From Roseivivax isoporae LMG 25204 (GTDB lineage Bacteria; Pseudomonadota; Alphaproteobacteria; Rhodobacterales; Rhodobacteraceae), in the NCBI RefSeq assembly GCF_000521865.1, contig NZ_JAME01000007.1, positions 1 to 64,000 on the forward strand: a stretch of DNA of 64,000 nucleotides. Direction: 5' to 3'. This document shows positions 55,544-64,000 of this stretch, one piece after another. The notes under the pieces are model-generated. The model did not search any database. It was not told where the DNA came from and was given only the letters and a program-made list of their open reading frames with translations. The position numbers and the translations under genes are program-made. Positions within the stretch are counted from its first letter, which is position 1; the number at the start of each line of letters is the position of its first letter.

Positions 55544-56001
55544 TCACGCCCCGAGCGGTCCCGGCCGCCGCTCCTCGGACAGGAGCACGTTGGCGTCGAC
55601 GCTGCCCACGCCCGGCAGCGTCATGATCCGCCGGCGCAACACGCGCTCGAAATCGGGGATGTCGCGGGCAACCACGCGCAGGCGGTAATCGTACATGCCG
55701 AGCACGTGCTCGACCGTCTGGACCTCGGGGATCGCCTGCACCGCGCGTTCGAAGTCGCCGAGGCTCGTGCGCCCCTTGGTGGCGAGCCGGATGCCCAGGA
55801 ACACCGTCACGCCGAACCCCAGCGCCTGCGCGTCGAGATCGAGCCTGTGGCCGCGGAACACGCCCGCCTCGCGCAGCCGCCGGACCCGCCGCCAGGCGGC
55901 CGGCTGCGACAGCCCGAAGCGCCGCCCGAGCGCGCCCGCCGAGAGCGTCGCATCCTCCGAGAGCGCGCGGATCAGCGCGCGGTCGGTGTCGTCGAGGTCG
56001 A

Positions 56002-56005
<4 letters not shown>
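55544..56005 (-). CDS. Lrp/AsnC-family regulator 1
   Basis: This 153-residue DNA-binding regulator has an N-terminal helix-turn-helix (ALSEDATLSAGALGRRFGLSQPAAWRRVRRL, about residues 14-44) and a C-terminal RAM/AsnC domain that senses amino acids and builds the octamer. Its ATG overlaps the stop of the second Lrp gene (ATGA at 56,002-56,005). The HTH is Trp- and Arg-rich in the recognition helix. It probably regulates neighbouring amino-acid genes, perhaps the aminotransferase or ilvC; target is inferred. Confidence 0.9.
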
Positions 56006-57637
<1,632 letters not shown>

Positions 57638-57851
57638 GCGCGGGCGGCCCTGCCCGCCACCCTGCACCCACGCGTCCGCGCCCCCGGTCCCCGGGGCGCG
57701 GGCCCACCCGCGGGAACCCGCCGGTCCGGCGCGCGAAGCCTTGCCGACGCGACGGGCCTGACGCCACTTCCCGCGGGACCTTTTCCCGCCGAACGCATTG
57801 ATCCGTATCCGATGCCGCCCACGCGCGGCGAGCGCGATGCGGGAGACGACC

Positions 57852-59063
57852 ATGCGCCTCACACTCCTCGACGGGTTCCGGGGGTTCTTCCTCCTTTTCA
57901 TGATGATCGCCCACATGAACGGCGAATTCCACGCGGTCCTGGGCCAGTACAACCACCACATGCTGGGCTTCGTGGAAGACGCGCAGGGCTTCGTCTTCAT
58001 CTCGGGCTTCGTGGTGGCCCTGGTCTATACCAAGCTCATGGACCGCAAGGGCGTCGCCGGCATGCGCACGGGCGTGCTGAAGCGAATCCGCACCATCTAC
58101 ACCTACCAGGCCCTGATGATCGCGGGCTTCGCCATCGCCGCGCTGGCCCTCGCGAGCCAGGGCTTCGAGCCGGACGTCCTGCGGCAATATGTCGAGGAGC
58201 CCGCGGCCTTCACCCTCGCCTCGCTCCTGCTGGTGACGGGGTCGATGCACATGGGCATCCTCGCGCTCTACATCTGGCTGATGCTGCTGACGCCGCTCGC
58301 GCTCCTCGCCTTCGACCGCGGGTATGCGAAATGGTGGGCACTGGCTTCGGCCGCCGCGTGGCTTCTCGCGCAGTCGGGCCTGCCCGACGCGGCGCAGCTG
58401 CCCGTCGAGGCGGCGCTGGCCGACGCGGGCGCCGGCATCAACATCGGCATCTACTTCAACGTGTTCGGCTGGCAGGTGATCTATTTCCTCGGCCTCTGGC
58501 TCGGCTTCCTCTTCGCACGCGACCGGCTCGACACGTCGTGGATGCACGGCCGCGCGGCGCGGATCGGCTTCTGGGCGGCGCTCGCGGGCGTCGCGGCCTT
58601 TGCCCTCTTCGACCGCGCGCTGAACCTCGGCTGGCTCGAGCAGGACACGCGCCGCTGGATCTGGGACACGCTCGACCGCGGCAACATGGACCCGGTCTAC
58701 CTGGCGAACTTCGCGCTCGACCTCTTCGTGATCTCGTGGCTGGTGATCGCGGGCCCCGCCAGCGGCAACCGCGTTCTGGCCGCCATCGGGAACGGCATCG
58801 CCTGGGTCTTCACCCGCAGGCCGCTCGTGTTCCTCGGCCAGCATTCGCTGCAGGTCTTCGCCGCGCACGTGGTCATCGTCTGCGTCGCCATGTGGCTCAT
58901 GCAGGACCGCGACATCCCGGCGCTCTGGGACAACGTCGCGCTGCTGGCCTCGATCGTGCCGCTCTATGCGGTGGCGTGGCTGCACGCCCGCAAGGTGGCG
59001 GGCCGCAAGGCGCCGCAGCGCGCCCCGGTCGCAGGTGCGGCCCCGGTGGCGGCCCGCGGCTGA
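57852..59063 (+). CDS. OpgC-domain membrane protein (putative succinyl-/acyltransferase-like)
   Basis: This 403-residue polytopic inner-membrane protein has about ten hydrophobic segments. The start LDGFRGFFLLFMMIAHMNGEF matches the first helix of OpgC-type membrane acyltransferases, with the conserved His in AHMN. FISGFVVALVYTK and a later FLGQHSLQVFAAHV carry further family blocks. OpgC succinylates periplasmic glucans, but many relatives have unknown acceptors. I start at ATG 57,852 with GGGAG upstream; ATG 57,837 is possible. A strong hairpin follows. Confidence 0.85.
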   Translation: MRLTLLDGFRGFFLLFMMIAHMNGEFHAVLGQYNHHMLGFVEDAQGFVFISGFVVALVYTKLMDRKGVAGMRTGVLKRIRTIYTYQALMIAGFAIAALALASQGFEPDVLRQYVEEPAAFTLASLLLVTGSMHMGILALYIWLMLLTPLALLAFDRGYAKWWALASAAAWLLAQSGLPDAAQLPVEAALADAGAGINIGIYFNVFGWQVIYFLGLWLGFLFARDRLDTSWMHGRAARIGFWAALAGVAAFALFDRALNLGWLEQDTRRWIWDTLDRGNMDPVYLANFALDLFVISWLVIAGPASGNRVLAAIGNGIAWVFTRRPLVFLGQHSLQVFAAHVVIVCVAMWLMQDRDIPALWDNVALLASIVPLYAVAWLHARKVAGRKAPQRAPVAGAAPVAARG

Positions 59064-59082
59064 TCCCTGCCCCTGAAACGCA

Positions 59083-59117
59083 GACCGCCGCCCCGGCAGA
59101 TCGACGGGGCGGCGGTC
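59083..59117. terminator. Bidirectional hairpin after opgC-like gene
   Basis: GACCGCCGCCCCG (59,083-59,095) and CGGGGCGGCGGTC (59,105-59,117) form a perfect 13-bp stem with a 9-nt loop. It lies between the convergent opgC-like gene and the 27-residue microprotein gene. T tracts are absent but the stem is very stable. Confidence 0.6.
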
Positions 59118-59148
59118 GCATGTCCGGCGCCGGGGCGCCGTCCGTCGC

Positions 59149-59232
59149 TCACATGTCGTTCTTGATCTGGTAGACGCACCAGCCAAGCAAGACGAGCAGG
59201 ATGAAGATCGGCAAAATGAAGAATGCGTCCAT
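59149..59232 (-). CDS. 27-residue membrane microprotein
   Basis: A very short gene read on the minus strand. AGGAGG stands 5 nt before the ATG at 59,232, and TGA is at 59,149-59,151. The product is one hydrophobic helix (FFILPIFILLVLLGWCVY) with a short polar tail QIKNDM, a single-pass membrane peptide. It stands 152 nt downstream of the pseudoprotease gene on the same strand. Such peptides resemble small components of cytochrome or transport complexes (CydX- or KdpF-like size), but I see no specific partner. Strong ribosome-binding site plus helix argue that it is real. Confidence 0.6.
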   Translation of the reverse strand: MDAFFILPIFILLVLLGWCVYQIKNDM

Positions 59233-59384
59233 TGGGTCCTCCTGTCACTCCACTGCACGTGCGTTGAGACTAGCGGGTGAGGACCATGCCGCAAGCCCTG
59301 CGGCGCCCCGTTCCCGCCGCCGCGGTCCCGGGCGCCCGGCATTCGGGCACGATCCCGCCGGGCGGGGCCCGGCGGGCGCGCCGC

Positions 59385-61118
59385 CTATTCCCAGCAGCTG
59401 ACGAGGACGGTCATGCCCGCGGCGATCGCGGTCAGATCCTCGGGCGCCATGGCCGCGGCGCCCTGCACCTCGCCCGCCGACACGCCCGCCTCGGCCACCA
59501 GCGCCTGCAGCGCCTCGGCCTTGGCGGCAAAGCTCACCTGGTCGGGCAGCTGGCGCGCGGCACTTTCGCGCGGCAGGAGCATGCCCACCACGCCGCCGCC
59601 CGCGTCGAGGACCGGCCCGCCCGCATCGCCCGGCTCCGCGGCGAGCGCGAGCCGCTTCAGCGTCGTCTCGCCGCCGAGCCCGCGCACGTCCTCGAGCGTG
59701 CCGTAGGTCAGGGTCGGCGCGCTCAGCACGCCGCCGAAGGGATAGCCCGACACCGCGATCTCCGATTGCAGCCGCGGCGGGTCGAGCCGGAACGACGCGA
59801 CCTCGAGCGGCGCCAGACGGTCGACCGGCCGCAGCACCGCCGCGCCGAGCTCGGCATCGCGCGCCACAACCTGCGCCTCGTGCGCCTCGTCGAGCGTGAT
59901 GCGCCCGCAGCCCTCGACCGCGTCGAGCGCGGTGATGACCGTGCCCGCGCGGTCCACGTAGAAACCCGACGCGGTCACGATGGGCTGGCGGATCCGCAGC
60001 CCCGCCATCAGGTCGACCGCCTGCCCGCTCTCGCTGACCGTCGCGGGGTCGAGCACCACGCCCGGCACCGGGGAAAAGCTGTCCTGCATGGCCGCGAGGA
60101 TCCGCGTGCGGCGTTCCTCGTCGCCCGCGGGCCAGATCAGGGTGAAGCCCTTGATCGCGCCGTCCGACAGGCGCGCCTCGGTGTGGCTGACGATGCGGTC
60201 GTTCGCGCCGGTGAGCGTGAATCCGTCGCGCGTGCGCTCGCGCGGCCCCTCGAGCGGCACGCTCTCGAGCGTCTGCATGATCTCGTAGAGGCCGCCCAGC
60301 GTGCGAGCGTCGCCCGGCTGCGAGATCAGCAGCACCCGCGCGTCGATCTCGCCGGTGGGCGCGTAGTGCACGAACGGGCTTTCAGCCTTCTCGAAGGCGA
60401 CGACGCCCGTGGGGATCTCGATGGTGACGCCGGCGCGGCGGTCGGTCACGCGCTCGAGCCCCATGCCCTCGAGCACGGCGTTGTACTGTCCGAGCAGCGT
60501 GGCGCGTTGGCGCGTGGTCAGAACGCCCGTGACCTCGACATTGTTGGCGCGCTGCCAGTCGGCCATGGAGTTGCGCGTGCCGGCGCCGAAGGCCGCGTCG
60601 ATGGCGCCGTCGTAGAACCCCGCCCATTGCAGCGCGACCTGCAGCTCGGCGCGTTCGTCCGGCGTCAGCAGCGCCTCGGTCGCCCGCGCCTCGCGGGGGC
60701 TTTCGTCCACGGGCGCCGGCGGCGCCTCGGGTTCGGGCAGCGCCGCGGGGGTGTCGCCGTCCGCCTGGTCGTCCGCGACGCCCGGCAGCGCCGCCGCCCC
60801 GACCGGGAAGAAGCGCTGGCGGTAGCGGTCCTCGTCCTCGATGTAGCTGTCGCGCGGGATCTGGCCGTTCGCGCGCAGCCCGCTCAGCCGCGCCTCGGCC
60901 TCCGCCCGGCTGTAGGGGCCGAGCGCGATGCCATACCAGCCCGACCCCAGGTCGAAGCCGTTCACGTCCTGCAGGTAGCTCGAATAGTCGCGCACGCGCT
61001 CCTCGGCCCGGCCGAGCGTCGGCTGCGCCTCGATCTGCACGAACCACGCGTCCTGCGCCATCGCCGCCCCGGCCCAGACCAGGGCGACGACCGCCCCCAG
61101 AACCCTCGTCTTCATCAC
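59385..61118 (-). CDS. Secreted trypsin-fold protein with peptidoglycan-binding domain, catalytic residues missing
   Basis: This 577-residue envelope protein starts with a signal peptide (cleavage near AAMA-QD, residue 21). Next comes a SPOR-like segment with [32 protein letters not shown] features, a Pro-rich linker, a PG_binding_1 domain (about 155-215, [19 protein letters not shown]) and a C-terminal trypsin/HtrA-like fold. The fold shows clear remnants of the active-site motifs, but the His motif reads TALDAVEGC (about residue 396; no His where TxxHVV is expected), and the Ser motif is GDAGGPV (about 497), with Ala instead of Ser. It is therefore probably a pseudoprotease with a structural or binding role. 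Confidence 0.82.
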   Translation of the reverse strand: MMKTRVLGAVVALVWAGAAMAQDAWFVQIEAQPTLGRAEERVRDYSSYLQDVNGFDLGSGWYGIALGPYSRAEAEARLSGLRANGQIPRDSYIEDEDRYRQRFFPVGAAALPGVADDQADGDTPAALPEPEAPPAPVDESPREARATEALLTPDERAELQVALQWAGFYDGAIDAAFGAGTRNSMADWQRANNVEVTGVLTTRQRATLLGQYNAVLEGMGLERVTDRRAGVTIEIPTGVVAFEKAESPFVHYAPTGEIDARVLLISQPGDARTLGGLYEIMQTLESVPLEGPRERTRDGFTLTGANDRIVSHTEARLSDGAIKGFTLIWPAGDEERRTRILAAMQDSFSPVPGVVLDPATVSESGQAVDLMAGLRIRQPIVTASGFYVDRAGTVITALDAVEGCGRITLDEAHEAQVVARDAELGAAVLRPVDRLAPLEVASFRLDPPRLQSEIAVSGYPFGGVLSAPTLTYGTLEDVRGLGGETTLKRLALAAEPGDAGGPVLDAGGGVVGMLLPRESAARQLPDQVSFAAKAEALQALVAEAGVSAGEVQGAAAMAPEDLTAIAAGMTVLVSCWE

Positions 61119-61273
61119 ACGTTCCCCATCCGCGGCGGCGTCCGTCCCCGCTTGTTCGGAATTCTGCTTACCAAAGACGCCGCGTCGTGCATGTCAAAAT
61201 ATGGCGAGAGCCGCAATTGACCCCGCGCCTGTGGCACCCTAAGCAACGGCCTGTCCTGCCGGGGAGTTTCGAG

Positions 61274-62200
61274 ATGAGTGCGACCGACGCGCCCAAGAGT
61301 TTCCAGGAAATCCTCCTGCGCCTGCAGACCTACTGGGCGACGCAGGGCTGCGCGGTGCTGCAGCCCTACGACATGGAGGTGGGCGCCGGCACGTTCCATC
61401 CCGCGACCACGCTGCGCGCGCTGGGCGACCGGCCCTGGGCCGCGGCCTACGTGCAGCCCTCGCGGCGCCCGACCGACGGGCGCTACGGCGAGAACCCGAA
61501 CCGGCTGCAGCACTACTACCAGTTCCAGGTGCTGATCAAACCCTCGCCGCCGGACTTGCAGGACCTCTATCTCGGCTCGCTCGAGGCGATCGGCATCGAC
61601 CTCTCCCTGCACGACGTGCGCTTCGTCGAGGACGACTGGGAAAGCCCGACGCTCGGCGCCTGGGGCCTCGGCTGGGAAGTCTGGTGCGACGGCATGGAAG
61701 TGTCGCAGTTCACCTATTTCCAGCAGGTCGGCGGGCACGATTGCCACCCGGTCTCGGGCGAGCTGACCTACGGGCTCGAGCGGCTCGCCATGTACGTGCT
61801 CGGCATCGACCACGTGATGGACATGCCGTTCAACGACCCGCAGGCGCCCATCGCGCTCCGCTACGGCGACGTGTTCCGCCAGACCGAGCGGGAATATTCG
61901 CGCTGGAACTTCGACGTGGCCGACACCGCGACGCTGCTGCGCCATTTCGAGGACGCCGAGGCCGAGTGCCGGCGCATCCTAGAGGCGCCCGCGACCGATC
62001 CCAAGACCGGCGGCGAGATCGTCATGGCGCACCCGGCCTACGACCAGTGCATCAAGGCCAGCCACCTCTTCAACCTGCTCGACGCCCGCGGCGTGATCTC
62101 GGTGACCGAGCGGCAGGCCTATATCGGCCGCGTCCGCGCGCTCGCCAAGGCCTGCGCCGACGCCTTCGTCACCACAGAGGCCGGCGGAGCGGCCGCCTGA
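61274..62200 (+). CDS. glyQ: Glycyl-tRNA synthetase alpha subunit
   Basis: This 308-residue catalytic subunit of the bacterial alpha2beta2 glycyl-tRNA synthetase activates glycine and charges tRNA-Gly. The opening [26 protein letters not shown], the motif-2 region [15 protein letters not shown] and the late [12 protein letters not shown] are all hallmarks. Length and layout are normal. The ATG at 61,274 is preceded by GGGGAG. It is followed after 43 nt by a DUF6446-type gene, then a DUF1206 gene and glyS, rather than glyS directly. Confidence 0.97.
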   Translation: MSATDAPKSFQEILLRLQTYWATQGCAVLQPYDMEVGAGTFHPATTLRALGDRPWAAAYVQPSRRPTDGRYGENPNRLQHYYQFQVLIKPSPPDLQDLYLGSLEAIGIDLSLHDVRFVEDDWESPTLGAWGLGWEVWCDGMEVSQFTYFQQVGGHDCHPVSGELTYGLERLAMYVLGIDHVMDMPFNDPQAPIALRYGDVFRQTEREYSRWNFDVADTATLLRHFEDAEAECRRILEAPATDPKTGGEIVMAHPAYDQCIKASHLFNLLDARGVISVTERQAYIGRVRALAKACADAFVTTEAGGAAA

Positions 62201-62243
62201 TGGGCAAGGCGGCACGTCACGCGACCCCGGGGGCGAACGGCCG

Positions 62244-62768
62244 ATGACGGGAAAGATCCTCGCCGCGCTCATCCTCGTCTGCGCGCTCGTGGCGGGCGCA
62301 GCGATGTACTACCTGCAGGTCTACGCGTTCTACGAGGAGGTGCCGGCCTCGGGCCTTGGCGACGTGGCGCTGACGCCGCGCGACGGGGGCGCGCCGCAAC
62401 CGGTGGCGGTGACGGACTTCCGCGCCATCGACGCGGAGAGCTCGCCCATCCGCTACCGCGCCTGCTTTGCCATCGACACCTCCCTCGACGCGCTCGCAAG
62501 GGATTTCGAGCCCTACGAAGGCGCGGCCCCCCGCGTGGCGCCCGGCTGGTTCGACTGTTTCGATGCCGACGCCCTCGGCGCCGAGATCGACGCAGGCCGC
62601 GCGATCGTCCTCACTGGCGAGCGGAACCTCGAATACGGCATCGACCGCGTGGTGGCGGTCACCGCGGAGGGCCGCGGCTATGTCTGGCACGAGGTGAACG
62701 AGTGCGGCGACAAGTCCTATGACGGCTCGCCCCTCGGCGAGGACTGCCCGGAGCCTCCGGCCAACTGA
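62244..62768 (+). CDS. DUF6446-type membrane-anchored protein
   Basis: This 174-residue protein has one N-terminal transmembrane or signal helix (ILAALILVCALVAGAAMYYL) and a periplasmic domain with three Cys. The segments FRAIDAESSPIRYRACF and WHEVNECGDKSYDGSPLGEDCP are those I associate with a family found between glyQ and glyS in Rhodobacterales. Old annotations call it histidine kinase, but no kinase motif is present. Function is unknown. It is 43 nt after glyQ and could be co-transcribed with it. Confidence 0.75.
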   Translation: MTGKILAALILVCALVAGAAMYYLQVYAFYEEVPASGLGDVALTPRDGGAPQPVAVTDFRAIDAESSPIRYRACFAIDTSLDALARDFEPYEGAAPRVAPGWFDCFDADALGAEIDAGRAIVLTGERNLEYGIDRVVAVTAEGRGYVWHEVNECGDKSYDGSPLGEDCPEPPAN

Positions 62769-62825
62769 GAAAAGCGGGAACAACCGGCCGTCCCCTGCCT
62801 TGAGTGGGCAAGGAGGACTTATCCC

Positions 62826-63677
62826 ATGTCCCAAGAACGTGCTCCCGCCTGGGTCGTGCCGGTCATGCAGGCCGGATACGGTGCCCGCGCGCTGGTCTAT
62901 CTCGTCGTCGGCGGACTCGCCTTCTACGCCGCCCTCGACGGCGGCGCCGCCGAGGGCACGTCCGGCGCGCTCGCCGACCTGCGCAACGAACCGTTCGGCC
63001 GTCCGGTCCTGTGGATCATCGCCGCGGGCCTTTTCTGCTACACGCTCTGGCGGCTCATCGCGGCCTGGCTCGACCTCGAGCGCCGCGGCGACGACAGTGG
63101 CGGGCTGTTCGCCCGTGCGGGCCTCGTGGTGACCGGGCTCATCCATGCGGGCCTCGGCGTCTCGGTGGCGGCCATCGCGCTCGGGCGGTCCTCGGGCGAC
63201 GGGTCGGGCGCGCAGGACTGGACGGCGCGGCTCATGCAGATGCCCTACGGCCGCTGGGTGGCGGCCGCCATCGCACTCGCCATCGTCTGCGCCGGCATCT
63301 ACTACGTGATCAAGGGCTGGCTGCAGAAGTACAAGCGCACGCTGCGCGTCACGCCCACGACCGAGCGGCTCGACCCCGCCCTGCGCGCGGGCTTCATCGT
63401 GCAGGGCACCCTCGTCGCCATCATCGGCGCGCTCCTCGCCTGGGCGGCGCTGACCACCGATCCGGGCAAGGCCGGCGGGCTCGGCGCGGCGCTCGACCAG
63501 GTCCGCTCGGTGGCCTTCGGCCGCGTGCTTCTCGGCATCGCGGGGCTCGGGCTCCTCGGCTTCGCACTCGAGAACGCGGTCGAGGCGCGCTACCGCATCG
63601 TGCCCGCGCGCGCGGGCCAGGACGTCGAGACGCTCGCCATGCGGGCCGAGCGCAAGGTGCGCGACGCCACGGGCTGA
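62826..63677 (+). CDS. DUF1206 membrane protein
   Basis: This 283-residue inner-membrane protein contains six helices in three tandem two-helix units. Each unit has a GYxARALVYLVVGG- or GLIHAGLGV-type helix start followed by a Gly/Ala-rich helix, which is the DUF1206 pattern. No function is established. A good AAGGAGG precedes the ATG at 62,826. It is inserted between the DUF6446-type gene and glyS, 81 nt before glyS, and may be a recent insertion into the gly operon or simply a lineage-specific arrangement. Confidence 0.85.
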   Translation: MSQERAPAWVVPVMQAGYGARALVYLVVGGLAFYAALDGGAAEGTSGALADLRNEPFGRPVLWIIAAGLFCYTLWRLIAAWLDLERRGDDSGGLFARAGLVVTGLIHAGLGVSVAAIALGRSSGDGSGAQDWTARLMQMPYGRWVAAAIALAIVCAGIYYVIKGWLQKYKRTLRVTPTTERLDPALRAGFIVQGTLVAIIGALLAWAALTTDPGKAGGLGAALDQVRSVAFGRVLLGIAGLGLLGFALENAVEARYRIVPARAGQDVETLAMRAERKVRDATG

Positions 63678-63758
63678 CCCGCTATCGGCTGGACGCTGGC
63701 GGCGCGCACGGGTATCCCGCGCCGCGAGAGCCGAAATGTGCCAGCGTGGACCTCCCCG

Positions 63759-64000
63759 ATGCCCGACCTCCTGATCGAACTCCTGTCCGAGGAAATTCCC
63801 GCGCGGATGCAGGCGCGCGCGGCGGCGGACCTCAAGGCGCGCGTGACCGAGGGGATCGTGCAGGCGGGCCTGACCTATGCCCATGCCGGCGCCTTCGCGA
63901 CGCCGCGGCGGCTCACGCTGGCGCTCGAGGGGCTGACGGCCGAATCGCCGTCGCTGCGCGAGGAACGCCGCGGCCCCCGCGCCGACGCTCCGGAAAAGGC
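63759..64000 (+). CDS. glyS: Glycyl-tRNA synthetase beta subunit (5' part)
   Basis: The gene runs off the window after 80 codons. The product begins [18 protein letters not shown], the conserved start of GlyS, followed by [15 protein letters not shown], the next family block. GlyS binds and edits tRNA-Gly and completes the enzyme with glyQ, from which it is separated by two unrelated genes. The ATG at 63,759 is supported by the conserved N-terminus; an obvious ribosome-binding site is weak (GTGGAC). Confidence 0.93.
   Translation, partial: MPDLLIELLSEEIPARMQARAAADLKARVTEGIVQAGLTYAHAGAFATPRRLTLALEGLTAESPSLREERRGPRADAPEK

Overview
The window comes from a high-GC alphaproteobacterium, most likely of the Rhodobacterales (Paracoccaceae/Roseobacter group). 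This rests on the gene order SPOR lipoprotein - dacC - tmk - holB - tatD - MBL hydrolase, on a DUF6446-type gene downstream of glyQ and before glyS, and on the pervasive G/C third-position bias. No species can be named from the sequence alone.

Layout. (1) About 1-12,781 looks like the right-hand part of a genomic island. It starts with a methyltransferase gene broken after about 23 codons (207-284). A leftward seven-gene copper/periplasm-type operon follows (7328 down to 288): small secreted protein, Tat-exported multicopper oxidase, 42-residue membrane microprotein, DUF302 protein, TVP38/VTT membrane protein, APC permease and copper-type P1B-ATPase. A divergent membrane-anchored cytochrome c stands beside it. 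Next comes a graveyard of fragments (IS66 transposase, hydrolase tail, truncated LysR, ISXO2/IS1595-like transposase), then an AT-richer pair made of an 80-residue protein and a large serine recombinase. The recombinase reading frame has no stop codon before it runs into tRNA-Ser(UGA) at 12,782-12,871.

(2) 13.1-20.4 kb is core chromosome: SPOR lipoprotein, D-Ala-D-Ala carboxypeptidase, thymidylate kinase, DNA polymerase III delta', TatD, MBL hydrolase, AEC transporter and a hemerythrin protein. (3) 20.5-23.8 kb holds a formate/nitrite-type transporter and the divergent glycogen branching enzyme. (4) 23,878-39,468 is one 5,196-codon gene for a giant modular secreted or surface protein (carbohydrate-binding, cadherin-like, malectin-like, beta-propeller and H-lectin-like modules), preceded by an AT-rich 577-nt region.

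(5) 40.0-54.3 kb is a transport and catabolism region: a polyamine-type ABC importer with a YtcJ-like amidohydrolase, then on the other strand an amidase, an FAH-family enzyme and a coxG-S-L-M-type molybdenum hydroxylase operon, then a two-gene ABC exporter. (6) 54.3-59.2 kb holds a class V aminotransferase, two overlapping Lrp/AsnC regulators divergent from ilvC, an OpgC-family membrane protein and a 27-residue membrane microprotein. (7) 59.4-64.0 kb holds a trypsin-fold protein that seems to have lost its catalytic residues, then glyQ, a DUF6446-type protein, a DUF1206 protein and the start of glyS, which is cut by the window edge.

The most unusual items are the 15.6-kb giant gene, the recombinase that opens into the tRNA and host DNA, the copper operon with its microprotein, and the apparently dead protease. 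All functions are inferred from sequence motifs read by eye; no database search was possible.
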